From an uncultured Paracoccaceae bacterium (lineage in GTDB: Bacteria; Pseudomonadota; Alphaproteobacteria; Rhodobacterales; Rhodobacteraceae), in contig CANKYO010000008.1 in NCBI GenBank assembly GCA_947488175.1, positions 1 through 64,000 on the forward strand: 64,000 bases of DNA, written 5' to 3'. Below are positions 36,478 to 45,629 of this stretch, in pieces; within the stretch, counting starts at the first letter, position 1; each line of letters begins with the position of its first letter. Both the position numbers and the translations under genes were made by a program. Below the pieces are notes generated by a model. That model searched no databases. It was not told the origin of the DNA and saw only the letters and a program-made list of their open reading frames with translations.

Positions 36478-37434
36478 ATGACTATTTGGTTAATTGGGGC
36501 TGGTCCCATGGCCGCGTTGCATGCCGAGGTACTGGCCGCCCTTGCCAAGAAACCTGTAGTGATCATCGCAAACAGCGCAACTCGCGCTGAACCCTTGAGC
36601 GCCAAACATGGTATGGAATTTCTTGCCGGCGGGCTCGACAAGGCACTTGCCAGTCTTCCTTTGCCTGATGCAGCGATTGTAGCCCTACCTGTCGATAAGC
36701 TCGCGGCCGCTTCGCGTCGTCTGGTAGATGCGGGGGTAGCGAAGGTCCTGATCGAAAAACCCGGTTGTCTCGCGGCTGAAGAATTGGCTCCCATGGTACA
36801 GGAAGCAGAACAAAAAAACCTTTTTGTCGCGATCGCCTACAACCGTCGGTTTTTTGCTTCAGTCATTGAGACGCATGACCGAATCAATGCTGCTGATAGC
36901 ATCTTATCGGTAAATTTCGAATTTTGCGAAGACTCAGATCGGATCGCAGCCTTACCAACACCATCGTTAATCAAAGAAAAATGGGTTCTGGCAAACAGCA
37001 GTCATGTGATTGATTTGGCTTTCCATCTTTGTGGCGCGCCAGAAACTTTGACGGCGTCAGTGACGGGTTCGTTACCTTGGCATGCTGTTGGTGCGGATTT
37101 CCGGGGCATGGGCATCACACAAAAAGGCGCCAACTTCACCTACTGTGCTGACTGGCGTGGACCGGGACGCTGGGGACTTGAAATTGTTCTACCTACTGAG
37201 CGCTTGATCCTGCGCCCGATGGAGGTATTATCCGTTATTCCAAGAGGGAGCTTTGCCCCCCAAGAAGTTGAAATTGATGATCAGATCGATAGGGATTTCA
37301 AGCCTGGGCTCTACCGTCAGATGCAGGCCTTCCTAGCCACTGAACAGCATCCAAACCTTGTGACTGCACGACAGCAGCTGGACGCTATCCAAAACATCTA
37401 CAATCCAATCTCAAACTACACTCCCGGAATATAG
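36478..37434 (+). CDS. Gfo/Idh/MocA-family oxidoreductase, polysaccharide cluster copy 1
   Basis: 318 residues. The NAD fold begins IWLIGAGPMAALHAEVLAAL. VLIEKPGCLAAEE is the E-K-P motif with the catalytic-site Lys, and NSSHVIDLAFHLCG places the conserved His/Asp pattern of the second domain. These enzymes oxidise, reduce or isomerise sugars and nucleotide sugars. Embedded in nonulosonate/capsule genes and one base before a second family member, it probably tailors a precursor sugar. The substrate is not readable. Confidence 0.85.
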   Translation: MTIWLIGAGPMAALHAEVLAALAKKPVVIIANSATRAEPLSAKHGMEFLAGGLDKALASLPLPDAAIVALPVDKLAAASRRLVDAGVAKVLIEKPGCLAAEELAPMVQEAEQKNLFVAIAYNRRFFASVIETHDRINAADSILSVNFEFCEDSDRIAALPTPSLIKEKWVLANSSHVIDLAFHLCGAPETLTASVTGSLPWHAVGADFRGMGITQKGANFTYCADWRGPGRWGLEIVLPTERLILRPMEVLSVIPRGSFAPQEVEIDDQIDRDFKPGLYRQMQAFLATEQHPNLVTARQQLDAIQNIYNPISNYTPGI

Positions 37435-37435
37435 C

Positions 37436-38446
37436 ATGGTAAAGATAGCTCTAATGGGTGCGGGCCGGATGGGGCACCGTTTTTCCCAGGCAATACGCAG
37501 AGGTGGCCATGAGCTTGCGTTGATATTCGACCCTAGCGAGAACCCGTGGGCGGTGCAGCAAGAACCTGAACTTACATTGTTGCACACGAGAGACTTTGAT
37601 GATGTCAATCGATCCGATGCAGAAATCTACGTCATCTGCTCGACTGCTGACTTCCACGTGTCGACGGCGACAGACTTAATTGAGGCAGGGAAAAAACGAC
37701 TGATCATCGAGAAGCCCTTGTGCCAAAGTGTGAGCGAAGGTGAGGCACTGCACGCGCTTGCAAGCAAGCATTGCGCCCGTATCATTGTAAACCACGGCCG
37801 CCGCTATTCAACGAATACAGCGGCACTGAAAAGGCTCAATGGGGATCGCAAAACCGGCGCTTTGCGATCGATTTTGATCAAGATGGGCGGGGGCTCTTTT
37901 GGGTGCGTTGGTACCCATTGGATTGACCTGTGCAACAACCTCATGAACAACAAACCCGAAAAGGTCTTTGCCACGCTGAGCCATGAAACCCCGCCTGACA
38001 ACCGCGGTGAGCGATTCTTTGACCCGGGCGGAACAGCAGTGCTGGTTTATCCGGGCGGCAGGCGGGCCATTATCGATATTGGTGACGATATTGGCATCGT
38101 TGCGAGCACTGAATTCATCTATGAAAAAGGCATCGTCAGCTGGATTACAGAGACCGGAAAATGGTCATTTCGGCATCGTCGACCTGAAGATCTCGATAAG
38201 TCGCTCGGGAATTATGGTTTGCCTTTGATCGAGAGCCCGTTTGAGACGACGCCACCAGATCTGCTCGACTACGCCATTTCGACTATAAACGATGCCTTGT
38301 CAGAAAAGCCTTGTAACAGTGGCGTCCCTGAAGCGCTGGAAACGATGGAGGTCTTCGCGGCCATTCGCTATGCGGCGCGCATTGACCAAGTTGTCCATCT
38401 GCCGATCCCAGATGACGAAAAGCAGGTACGCTATGCAATTCCCTGA
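37436..38446 (+). CDS. Gfo/Idh/MocA-family oxidoreductase, polysaccharide cluster copy 2
   Basis: 336 residues. N terminus KIALMGAGRMGHRFSQAIRR (NAD fold), RLIIEKPLCQSVSEGE (E-K-P motif), and GGSFGCVGTHWIDLCNNLM with the conserved His/Asp. Distinct in sequence from copy 1. The two genes are one base apart and may act in sequence or as a mixed dimer. Their product would be a modified sugar of the capsule. Ends 40 bases before kpsE. Confidence 0.86.
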   Translation: MVKIALMGAGRMGHRFSQAIRRGGHELALIFDPSENPWAVQQEPELTLLHTRDFDDVNRSDAEIYVICSTADFHVSTATDLIEAGKKRLIIEKPLCQSVSEGEALHALASKHCARIIVNHGRRYSTNTAALKRLNGDRKTGALRSILIKMGGGSFGCVGTHWIDLCNNLMNNKPEKVFATLSHETPPDNRGERFFDPGGTAVLVYPGGRRAIIDIGDDIGIVASTEFIYEKGIVSWITETGKWSFRHRRPEDLDKSLGNYGLPLIESPFETTPPDLLDYAISTINDALSEKPCNSGVPEALETMEVFAAIRYAARIDQVVHLPIPDDEKQVRYAIP

Positions 38447-38486
38447 TGAAATAACGTGGTCGCCCGTGACGAGAAGTGTGAACTAG

Positions 38487-39629
38487 ATGGCCGATGCAAT
38501 GCACAAGAAAGAACATTCTACGGTTGCGCGCAGCTTTCCTTTTGCCAAGGTGGTGTTCTTTCTTGTCGTCATCGTTCCTACGACACTGGCATTTGTGTAT
38601 GCTAGTCGCACCCAAGCACCGCTCTATCAGTCTCAAACTCAGTTTGCGATTGAAGATCGCCAGCAGGGTTCTAGTTCCGTTCTCAACGGTTTGATCGCCT
38701 CAATCGGCGGAACGACAGGCGAGCCAAATGCAATTCACACATTGCGTCGTTTCATTCAGTCTGCAGATGCGCTGCAGAAACTTGAGGAAAGCTACGGATT
38801 CAGCCAACATTATGTTGCGCCGGCGGGCGATTGGCTCACCCGTCTGCGCAGCACAGAATCGTCGGATCGAGTCTTGCGATATTACACACGCATGGTCAGG
38901 CCGCGCATATCGACGACCGAGAACATCGTTACGCTAGAGGTCCGTGCCTTTGATCCCACGATTGCGCGAGAGATGGCAGCGAGCCTCTTGCGCATCTCAG
39001 AGGAGTTCGTGAACCAGATCAATACACAAGCGATCAACGATCAGGTGGCATTCCAGCAAAACGAGGTCGAAAAGGGTCAGACACGTCTGCTCGAAGCCCG
39101 CAGCACCCTGACAAGCTGGCGCAACGAAAATGGGGCGTTTGATCCCATGTCGCAAGTGGCGACCTTGCAAGGTTTGATTGCTGATCTGGAGATCGAAATC
39201 TCCACCATCGATTCCGAGATTTCTCTTCTGGAAAGCAGCGAAAACCCGGAGCGGTTTGTGCCGCGGTTGCGAACGCTGAATGATCAGCGTGCAGTTCTGT
39301 TGAGCCAGGTGGACATTGCAAAGGGCCGTTTGGCTGGACCGACCGCAAACACGCTGTCCCTGAAGATGGACGAGTTTGAGCGACTGGTTACTCAGGTAGA
39401 ATTCGCCGCAAGTAATCTCGAAATTGCGATGTCGTCGCTGGAAAGCGCGCAGCAGGTTGCACTGCAGCAGCAGAAATATCTGTTGTTGATTTCGAATCCG
39501 TCATTGCCTAGCGAGCGCCTGTTCCCGCGAAAGGGTTTTCACACAGTGATTGTGTTTATTGCATCACTCATCATTTTCGGGATCATTGTTCTGCTCCGCA
39601 CTATTCTGCGTGACTATCGCCGAAGCTGA
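38487..39629 (+). CDS. kpsE: capsule export inner-membrane protein, KpsE type (PCP family)
   Basis: 380 residues. Two membrane segments (about residues 20-38, VVFFLVVIVPTTLAFVYAS, and about 350-372, VIVFIASLIIFGIIVLL) enclose a long periplasmic coiled-coil domain (Glu/Gln/Arg-rich, about 170-335). The N-terminal periplasmic start YQSQTQFAIEDR is the KpsE/CtrB/BexC signature. It lacks a kinase domain, as expected for ABC-dependent export. It bridges the ABC transporter and the Wza-like outer-membrane channel. Confidence 0.93.
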   Translation: MADAMHKKEHSTVARSFPFAKVVFFLVVIVPTTLAFVYASRTQAPLYQSQTQFAIEDRQQGSSSVLNGLIASIGGTTGEPNAIHTLRRFIQSADALQKLEESYGFSQHYVAPAGDWLTRLRSTESSDRVLRYYTRMVRPRISTTENIVTLEVRAFDPTIAREMAASLLRISEEFVNQINTQAINDQVAFQQNEVEKGQTRLLEARSTLTSWRNENGAFDPMSQVATLQGLIADLEIEISTIDSEISLLESSENPERFVPRLRTLNDQRAVLLSQVDIAKGRLAGPTANTLSLKMDEFERLVTQVEFAASNLEIAMSSLESAQQVALQQQKYLLLISNPSLPSERLFPRKGFHTVIVFIASLIIFGIIVLLRTILRDYRRS

Positions 39630-39720
39630 TATGATGAACGCCACTTATTCCTGCCTCGCTTTGCAGACACGTTATCGCCTTTGGCCGATGACAATCACTC
39701 CATTCGCAAAGGCGTAGCAC

Positions 39721-40707
39721 ATGTATCGTCTCATCAGGCTCCTGTTGCCGCGTGGCCGCTTGTTCTTGTGGAGGCGATTTCAATACATGACAGGCTTAAG
39801 GCGGTCTCGGCTCGTGCGTTGGGGCGGCCGCCCGGATGCACCATACCGCGCCGTCGTATTTGGTCTTGAAGAGGACATGTGGAAGCGCTTTGACGCAGCG
39901 TACCCAGAATATGAAAAAACCTTTGCGCCCAAGAATGTTCATCTTGGAGAGCTTCGTGGAGCATTGTCCAAGCGACATACGGCTTTGATTTTTTTTGATA
40001 AGGCGTCGAAGCGGCATGTCGATATTGCGACGGCCCGACTAAAGGTCCCGATCGTCTACGGGTCCTACGCGCCGATCCCGCAACTTGAAAAAGCTGAAAG
40101 CGATGCAGTCGGCTTCTTGCTTGATACAATAGGCAATTGGCAAAATGCCCGACGGCCAACAGAGATTGATGTCTTTCTCGAGCATTTCAATCTCAGCGAG
40201 CGGGCTGCATTGATGCAGGATGCCGCGGCGCTTGCGGCGCGTTTACAGATTGCACCAGCGACCGGTTCTGACCGCCTGATTGTAGCCGACAACACTGCGG
40301 ATCAGACTATTCTCGGCCAGCACGCGAGTGCGGCCGCGGGATCAGCCACAATGAAACACTTTGAACTTCACTTGGACCAACCTTGGTATCGACCGGAGAT
40401 CATCCTACAGTTCCTGAACAGCCTACAGACCTGCGATACAATAATTGTCAGAGACAGCGCATTGGGTTTGGTTGCCCGCTTGGCGGGCCGTAGCGTCATT
40501 GTGATCGGTCGTCCTTTCTGGGCTGGCTATGGGCTCTCCAATGATATTCTGTCGTTCAAGCGCCGCCGCGATCTGGATGCAGATGCAATGGTTGCAATCA
40601 TCATGCTCATCTTGTCACGCTATGTTGACGAGACCGGTAAAGTTATCAATCCCACCGATGGTTGGAGTTTTCCATCTGTTTCACAACCAGGCAGCGCAGA
40701 AAGATAG
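39721..40707 (+). CDS. KpsC-like capsule glycosyltransferase, single short module
   Basis: 328 residues. The C-terminal part SVIVIGRPFWAGYGLSNDI followed by MLILSRYVDETGKVINPTDG matches the Y-G-R-P-F-Y-A-G-W-G-L-T...P-R-Y-x-D-P-x-T-G end of KpsC/LpsZ modules. KpsC proteins carry two such modules in about 670 residues and build the beta-Kdo linker on phosphatidylglycerol. Here only one is present, and the expected L-E-D-G-F-x-R start of the module is replaced, so the enzyme may be specialised or partly degraded. The stop is one base before the next start, linking it to the 1026-residue protein. Confidence 0.65.
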   Translation: MYRLIRLLLPRGRLFLWRRFQYMTGLRRSRLVRWGGRPDAPYRAVVFGLEEDMWKRFDAAYPEYEKTFAPKNVHLGELRGALSKRHTALIFFDKASKRHVDIATARLKVPIVYGSYAPIPQLEKAESDAVGFLLDTIGNWQNARRPTEIDVFLEHFNLSERAALMQDAAALAARLQIAPATGSDRLIVADNTADQTILGQHASAAAGSATMKHFELHLDQPWYRPEIILQFLNSLQTCDTIIVRDSALGLVARLAGRSVIVIGRPFWAGYGLSNDILSFKRRRDLDADAMVAIIMLILSRYVDETGKVINPTDGWSFPSVSQPGSAER

Positions 40708-40708
40708 A

Positions 40709-43700
40709 ATGTTGTTTTGGTCCACTCGGAAAGTACAAATTGATGATTGGCGACCGAATCCGCATGCCACTGACCGTTTGCGCCAATGGCGCGATCCACG
40801 CGAGTTATCGCCGGAACACTGGCGCAATCAGATTGGGCTACAACTCTATGGGTCAACGCAGGATGCCCTTGCTGCCGAAATCGCACTGCTTGCGCGACAC
40901 TACAACATTGATTGGGTATTGGAGCATTTAGGCAACCCGCAAGGCTCCAGTAACGCCAAACGAATATGTGTTGCCGCCGAATTGCCGGTCGAGACCAATG
41001 CGTATCTTCTTGGGCTGAAGACGCCAATTCTATCCAGTTGCAGCGCGCAACGATTTCAGGCGCAACGAACAGGGCACTGGTCAATACAGAGCCTCAAAGA
41101 TCGGGCGACGGCATTCTGGCGAGCCGCCATCCGCCGGTGGCGTGATCCGCGTGAGTTGTCACTGGGGCATTGGCGTGGCCGGATCATCCCGGCTGGGGCT
41201 TTGCGCAATACACGCGAAGTTGCTCTCGAGATGCTATCGGTACAACAGCAACATGCCCGCGATGGCGGGTTCACTCGGGCTAACGGAAAAGAAGCACCGA
41301 CTACGCCAAATGCTACCGCAGAAACACGGCATGTTGCGCGCTGGCAAGAACTTCTCAAGCTGCAGAGAGTTGATAGATCACTTGACGTCGCGGCGCTATA
41401 TTCGAAACTGGACGAACACGTTTTGCCGCTCGTGGTCGACAAGGGCTCACAACTGGGTGTGCGCTGGGCTGGGTGCCGTCAGGATGTCCTGAATCCGCGA
41501 TTCTCTATTCTTAAGCAGTATCGACAAACGGCGCCGGAGTATGCTGCAATGATATCGATCGGCTTCATCGCCAAGGCTTTCAATGAACAGGATAGCTCAG
41601 CGCTAAAGAAAGTGTTTCGGGTCATGAAAGACTTGGCGCCATCGCATCAATTCATAAGTAGACTTTGCTTTCTTGAAGTCCGCGAGGATTCCAAAGTTCT
41701 TGAGGAGAATGAGCGCCACGTGCTAGAACTCTTCCTTCGCGGCATTGGGGTGAACTTGGATCCACTCTCAAGCAAAATCAGCGAGATGCCATTACTTGAT
41801 GACACGACAGTTCTGGAAACCAGACAGATCATCGATGGCAAGTTGGATGTCCCGATGACCTTTGATCAGTCTAAACGCACCGACCGCTGGATCATCTCGG
41901 GCAACGTACCAACCGGTATCCTTTATCAAATCTATGAACGCGACGATGCGAATACTTCGGTCTGTAGTGCAAGCAATCTGACAAGCGTTACGCTTGAGGA
42001 GATTAAATACATTTCAGGTGTAGATGACCCTGCACCAATTAAGCAGATGTCAAATCAAAGAGTGCCCATCTATGGTGCACAGGAAGAAGCATTGAGCTCG
42101 GTGACATCGGCTGTGGCGAGGCGCCTCGTCGGTGCGCTACGCGATATTATCGGACCGCACGAAAGCCAGGATTGGCTCGAAGCGCTCGAACTGCCAGCCG
42201 ACGATTTGTTGTTTGCAACGACAATCGATTTCTGGAGTGTGCTGAGCGATATCAAAAGCTCCCTATCTAGCGGTCATAAACTGGTTGTCTCATCAACCGA
42301 CACTGTACGGGCCTATTTGGCCGGCATCAGAGCGTTGGAAATTTCAGCGTCGGTCACGCTAGTAGCGCCAGACATTGAAACCATCGATGACGATAGTCCC
42401 GACCGGTTTTGCCGAGATCTGCTCGCGCAAGTATTTGGCGATAGTGATCCACCTTCAATCAACGCCTTGCGTGACGCTGCCATGGCAAGTCTGTCATCCA
42501 ATCGCGACGGCGGGCAACCAAAGCGCGGATCAGCCTTTCTGATCGGACGAAACTTCGATCGGAATTACGCGTCCGATTTGCGGGCGCTTGGCAACGAATT
42601 ATCAAAAGATCATCGGGTCATTTTCGTACCAACTGCGGGGCAGCGTGGTAGGAGAATGATTACCAGTGTCATCAAGACGGCGATGGATAGTTGGCACGAC
42701 GGATGTATCTACGATCCCGCTTATGCCTTGTGGTCGCCCTTGCATGCTGGAGACCAAACCGTCCGCGACACTGCAATGTCGGTCTTGATTGCACAAGCCC
42801 AAGCAAACGAACCCTTCAGCTTGGAAGAAACGGCCGTCCTTGCCTTTGCGTCCAAACAGTTGGTCGGGTTCTTTGGCGATAGGATTTTTAGATATCTCAA
42901 GTCCGGTACGTCGATGTCAAAATGCATTGTTGACTATGCGCCGCGCTATATGGCTTTGATGCCAGGCCGCGACTATATTGCCCGTGTTGCAGCGCTTGCA
43001 GGAAGAGCAAACGGCACTCTCAGCTTTGACGTGCAAACCGTCTTTGTAGGGCCTCGCGCGAGATATAAGGTCACGGCAGCGGATATCCAATTTACCATCG
43101 AAACGGAGTCGGAAAGGCTTTTTCAAAGCTACTTTGGCATGTCGCCTGATAAGACAGTGCTAACGGGTTGTGCCAAAGTCGGCCAGGTCCAGAAGGCGGC
43201 GCGAAATCTGGACGTCGCACGATTGCAAGAACTGACCGGGTTGGCAGTTCAACAACTGATAGTTTTCGCAGGTTCGCCTTTCTTGGAAAAGGACCGTTCG
43301 ATCCTCGAGACCTTGGCCGGCAGTGTGCGGTGTCTTCAAAATGTCCACCTTGGTGTGCGCCTGCATCCGACAGCAAAATCTGGCTACCCAGAATTCCTTG
43401 CCGAGTTAGAGCGAACAAATGCCGCTGTTTCGGAGCTTAAAAGGCTGAACCTACCTCAAACCTTGAGCGCCGCTGATATCTTGATCACCCGGTTTTCGAA
43501 TGTTGGGCTCGAGGCTGCCTTGCTGGGAACGAATGTTATCGCCTGCAACTTTGATGACGGTATCGTTCCAATTAAACTGCATGAGATGGGTGTCTCGGCA
43601 ATCGCAAATTCGCCCCAAGAGTTGCTGGACTGCATAGAGGATTTCCGTTGCCAGGGGCCCATTTGGGCACGGTTGCAGGTAACCCGCGAAACCTACATCG

Positions 43701-43789
43701 CAAAGAATGCACAATTGCTTGAGCCAGTTCCCGCCAAGAAGATGTATTCGGTGATGGAAAAAACGCTTGAGCAAAGCCGCCAAAACTAA
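40709..43789 (+). CDS. large putative capsule glycosyltransferase with an internal repeat
   Basis: 1026 residues from ATG 40709, one base after the previous stop; the frame opens at 40529 inside that gene. Residues 27-39 and 144-156 are a near-identical motif, WRDPRELSPEHWR and WRDPRELSLGHWR, 117 residues apart. The middle (about 550-760) looks like nucleotide/Rossmann strands (HKLVVSSTDTVRAYLAGIRAL). The C-terminal 180 residues look GT-B: QLIVFAGSPF, an HP motif VRLHPTAKSGYPEF, and ITRFSNVGLEAALLGTNVIACNF. This ending resembles CDP-glycerol transferases, KpsS and sialyltransferases. No known protein of this full architecture comes to mind. Converges on the KpsT-like gene, overlapping it by four bases. 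Confidence 0.6.
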   Translation: MLFWSTRKVQIDDWRPNPHATDRLRQWRDPRELSPEHWRNQIGLQLYGSTQDALAAEIALLARHYNIDWVLEHLGNPQGSSNAKRICVAAELPVETNAYLLGLKTPILSSCSAQRFQAQRTGHWSIQSLKDRATAFWRAAIRRWRDPRELSLGHWRGRIIPAGALRNTREVALEMLSVQQQHARDGGFTRANGKEAPTTPNATAETRHVARWQELLKLQRVDRSLDVAALYSKLDEHVLPLVVDKGSQLGVRWAGCRQDVLNPRFSILKQYRQTAPEYAAMISIGFIAKAFNEQDSSALKKVFRVMKDLAPSHQFISRLCFLEVREDSKVLEENERHVLELFLRGIGVNLDPLSSKISEMPLLDDTTVLETRQIIDGKLDVPMTFDQSKRTDRWIISGNVPTGILYQIYERDDANTSVCSASNLTSVTLEEIKYISGVDDPAPIKQMSNQRVPIYGAQEEALSSVTSAVARRLVGALRDIIGPHESQDWLEALELPADDLLFATTIDFWSVLSDIKSSLSSGHKLVVSSTDTVRAYLAGIRALEISASVTLVAPDIETIDDDSPDRFCRDLLAQVFGDSDPPSINALRDAAMASLSSNRDGGQPKRGSAFLIGRNFDRNYASDLRALGNELSKDHRVIFVPTAGQRGRRMITSVIKTAMDSWHDGCIYDPAYALWSPLHAGDQTVRDTAMSVLIAQAQANEPFSLEETAVLAFASKQLVGFFGDRIFRYLKSGTSMSKCIVDYAPRYMALMPGRDYIARVAALAGRANGTLSFDVQTVFVGPRARYKVTAADIQFTIETESERLFQSYFGMSPDKTVLTGCAKVGQVQKAARNLDVARLQELTGLAVQQLIVFAGSPFLEKDRSILETLAGSVRCLQNVHLGVRLHPTAKSGYPEFLAELERTNAAVSELKRLNLPQTLSAADILITRFSNVGLEAALLGTNVIACNFDDGIVPIKLHEMGVSAIANSPQELLDCIEDFRCQGPIWARLQVTRETYIAKNAQLLEPVPAKKMYSVMEKTLEQSRQN

Positions 43790-44496
43790 AATATGATCCC
43801 ATCATCAATCGTTTCAATTCTGTCTTCCTCCATCACGACTTCCAGAGTCTTTTTGTTGCTCACCGCGAGCGCTGCCTCCAAGTTGTCCTCCAGATAAGCC
43901 ATGCCATCTGCGATAACCAAAGCGCTATCGCACAACGCATGCAACACTTTGGTCTGGCGCGCAGTAATAAGCGTCGTTTTTTCCCGGCATCTAAGGTTGT
44001 ATAACTCGAGAAACCGCCGAGTGAATGCTACATTTTCCGGCATAACGAAGCTGCTGTCGATCAGGTAGACATCGAACGCAGGCATCATAGCCATGAGCAT
44101 GAAAAATTGAATCTTCATGGCCGCCGGCCATCTTGCTAGTGGTTCAGTGAAAAGCTCTGGTGCGGCAAATTCCGCCGTCATGAATGCAAGGCCCTGATTG
44201 CGATCAAAACCGTAAACCGTCGCAAAATGCGAGATGGCTTGAGTGCCTGTGGTCGCTACTGAGAAGGGGCCAGTCCGACCGATCGGCCACGAAACAGTAC
44301 CCCCAAAATGTATGGCACCGCGCTGGGGTATAAGACGACGGCATAACAGGTCCAGCATAGCAACAACCGCCACGCGCGATTCACCGATCAGTGCCATGTT
44401 CCTCTTCGGTATGGTCAGATTGGTATTTTCAATTACGCGCAGCTGCTTGCCGCCTTGCAGCACCGACAGCGACACGTCTTTAAGAGCAATACTCAT
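43786..44496 (-). CDS. KpsT-like capsule ABC subunit with all ATPase motifs lost
   Basis: 236 residues, the length and fold pattern of KpsT/Wzm-partner ATPases. The Walker A site reads LIGESRVAVVAMLDLL instead of G-x-x-G-x-G-K-S/T. The signature region reads LARWPAAMKIQF where KpsT has a Y-S-S-G-M-K type motif. Walker B is VYLIDSSF, with Ser replacing the catalytic Glu, and the H-loop reads LITARQTK with no His. Frame and length are intact and the gene overlaps the permease by four bases, so this is a maintained pseudo-ATPase rather than an obvious wreck. It should bind or hydrolyse ATP poorly if at all. It may have become a structural partner, with another KpsT supplying energy. Confidence 0.75.
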   Translation of the reverse strand: MSIALKDVSLSVLQGGKQLRVIENTNLTIPKRNMALIGESRVAVVAMLDLLCRRLIPQRGAIHFGGTVSWPIGRTGPFSVATTGTQAISHFATVYGFDRNQGLAFMTAEFAAPELFTEPLARWPAAMKIQFFMLMAMMPAFDVYLIDSSFVMPENVAFTRRFLELYNLRCREKTTLITARQTKVLHALCDSALVIADGMAYLEDNLEAALAVSNKKTLEVVMEEDRIETIDDGIIF

Positions 44497-45629
44497 GCAC
44501 GCACCGTGTCGAGCCGACTTTCGTCAATCACAAGGCAGACCAAGGCAAGCAGTACTAAGGATATTGCCCAGAAGAAGATATATGGCAGGCTGGCATCCAT
44601 TGTCGTGTATTCAAAAAACCAATGTGTCCGCGCAAGCTGGATGATTTGCAAAAGGGGATTGTAGAGGATCACTTCGGCGACTCGTTCTGGCAGTTGTTCA
44701 GGTACATAAAACAACCCAGACGTCAGCGCGATGAAACGTAGGCCGTAGACAATCACGCGGCGCACGCCCGGATAAAGCCCGATGATTGAATTGGCAATAA
44801 CGCCAAAGCTGATACCCATGATCCAGCTCGTCAGAAACAGCCCTATCAGGAACGGAAAGTGCTGCGGGCCGTCTGTCAGACCGATAAAGATCGAAAAACC
44901 AAGCAGAATAAGAGCCGCGAAAAAATAGGTAATCAATCCATTGAAGGCACGCGCAACCATGATGTCAAAACGTCTGATGCTGGGATGCTCCAGCTGCGAT
45001 TTCAAGACGCCTCCACCGGTCATTGAACTGATTACAGCCGTTCTGAAGACCAGCCAAAAACAAGCACCGATAACTGAAAACGGGAAGACGGCCATATCGA
45101 AAATTATCTTTGGCTGAATCAACAACGGAACCGCGCAGACGACCATAATCTGTATGAGCGGGTCGAGCACCAGCCAAACGTATCCAATGCGATCCTGTGA
45201 CGCTTCGCGATTGAGGCTGTGCAACCAAAGGCTAAGGATGACCGCTAGACGCTGTGAACATGCTCTCAGACCTGACATTGGATAGATGCGATTGCGCCTG
45301 GTCGTTGGAAAAATGGCGGCGGCAGGCCTCTTATCGCTAAGGACATAGTCCGGTGATGTCGGATCGAGCAAGCTCCATGGATCGAGTGCGGCATTTATGT
45401 CTTTTTTTGAATCGCCCGATGCTTGCTCTGCATCATTGATGACGTATTCAGCCGCCAAGCGTGTTTCGTAGCCTCTGCCACTTGACGTGCCAAATTTGTT
45501 ATCGGCAACCTCGCGCCGCAAAGCGGCATAGGCCAAACGGCGGCTATCGGCATCTGCATCATCAGGTAGATGTTTTGAAAGCCGTTCTTTGAGTGCCTGC
45601 AAAAGCTCAGGCGGTAGCAGGTCCCTCAT
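44493..45629 (-). CDS. kpsM: KpsM-type capsule ABC permease with a long N-terminal extension
   Basis: 378 residues. About 120 hydrophilic residues precede the ABC-2 permease core (about 125-378), while KpsM is normally near 260. The core starts ILSLWLHSLNREASQDRIGYVWLVLDPL, in part matching the R-Y-G-x-S-R-L-G-Y-x-W-x-x-x-E-P motif of the family, with the E replaced by D. Six membrane segments follow (QIMVVCAVPLLIQP, FPFSVIGACFWLVF, FFAALILLGFSIFIGL, and so on). It should move the finished lipid-linked capsule across the inner membrane. The extension may dock to the degenerate ATPase or the TPR-like protein whose stop overlaps its start. Confidence 0.82.
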   Translation of the reverse strand: MRDLLPPELLQALKERLSKHLPDDADADSRRLAYAALRREVADNKFGTSSGRGYETRLAAEYVINDAEQASGDSKKDINAALDPWSLLDPTSPDYVLSDKRPAAAIFPTTRRNRIYPMSGLRACSQRLAVILSLWLHSLNREASQDRIGYVWLVLDPLIQIMVVCAVPLLIQPKIIFDMAVFPFSVIGACFWLVFRTAVISSMTGGGVLKSQLEHPSIRRFDIMVARAFNGLITYFFAALILLGFSIFIGLTDGPQHFPFLIGLFLTSWIMGISFGVIANSIIGLYPGVRRVIVYGLRFIALTSGLFYVPEQLPERVAEVILYNPLLQIIQLARTHWFFEYTTMDASLPYIFFWAISLVLLALVCLVIDESRLDTVRA

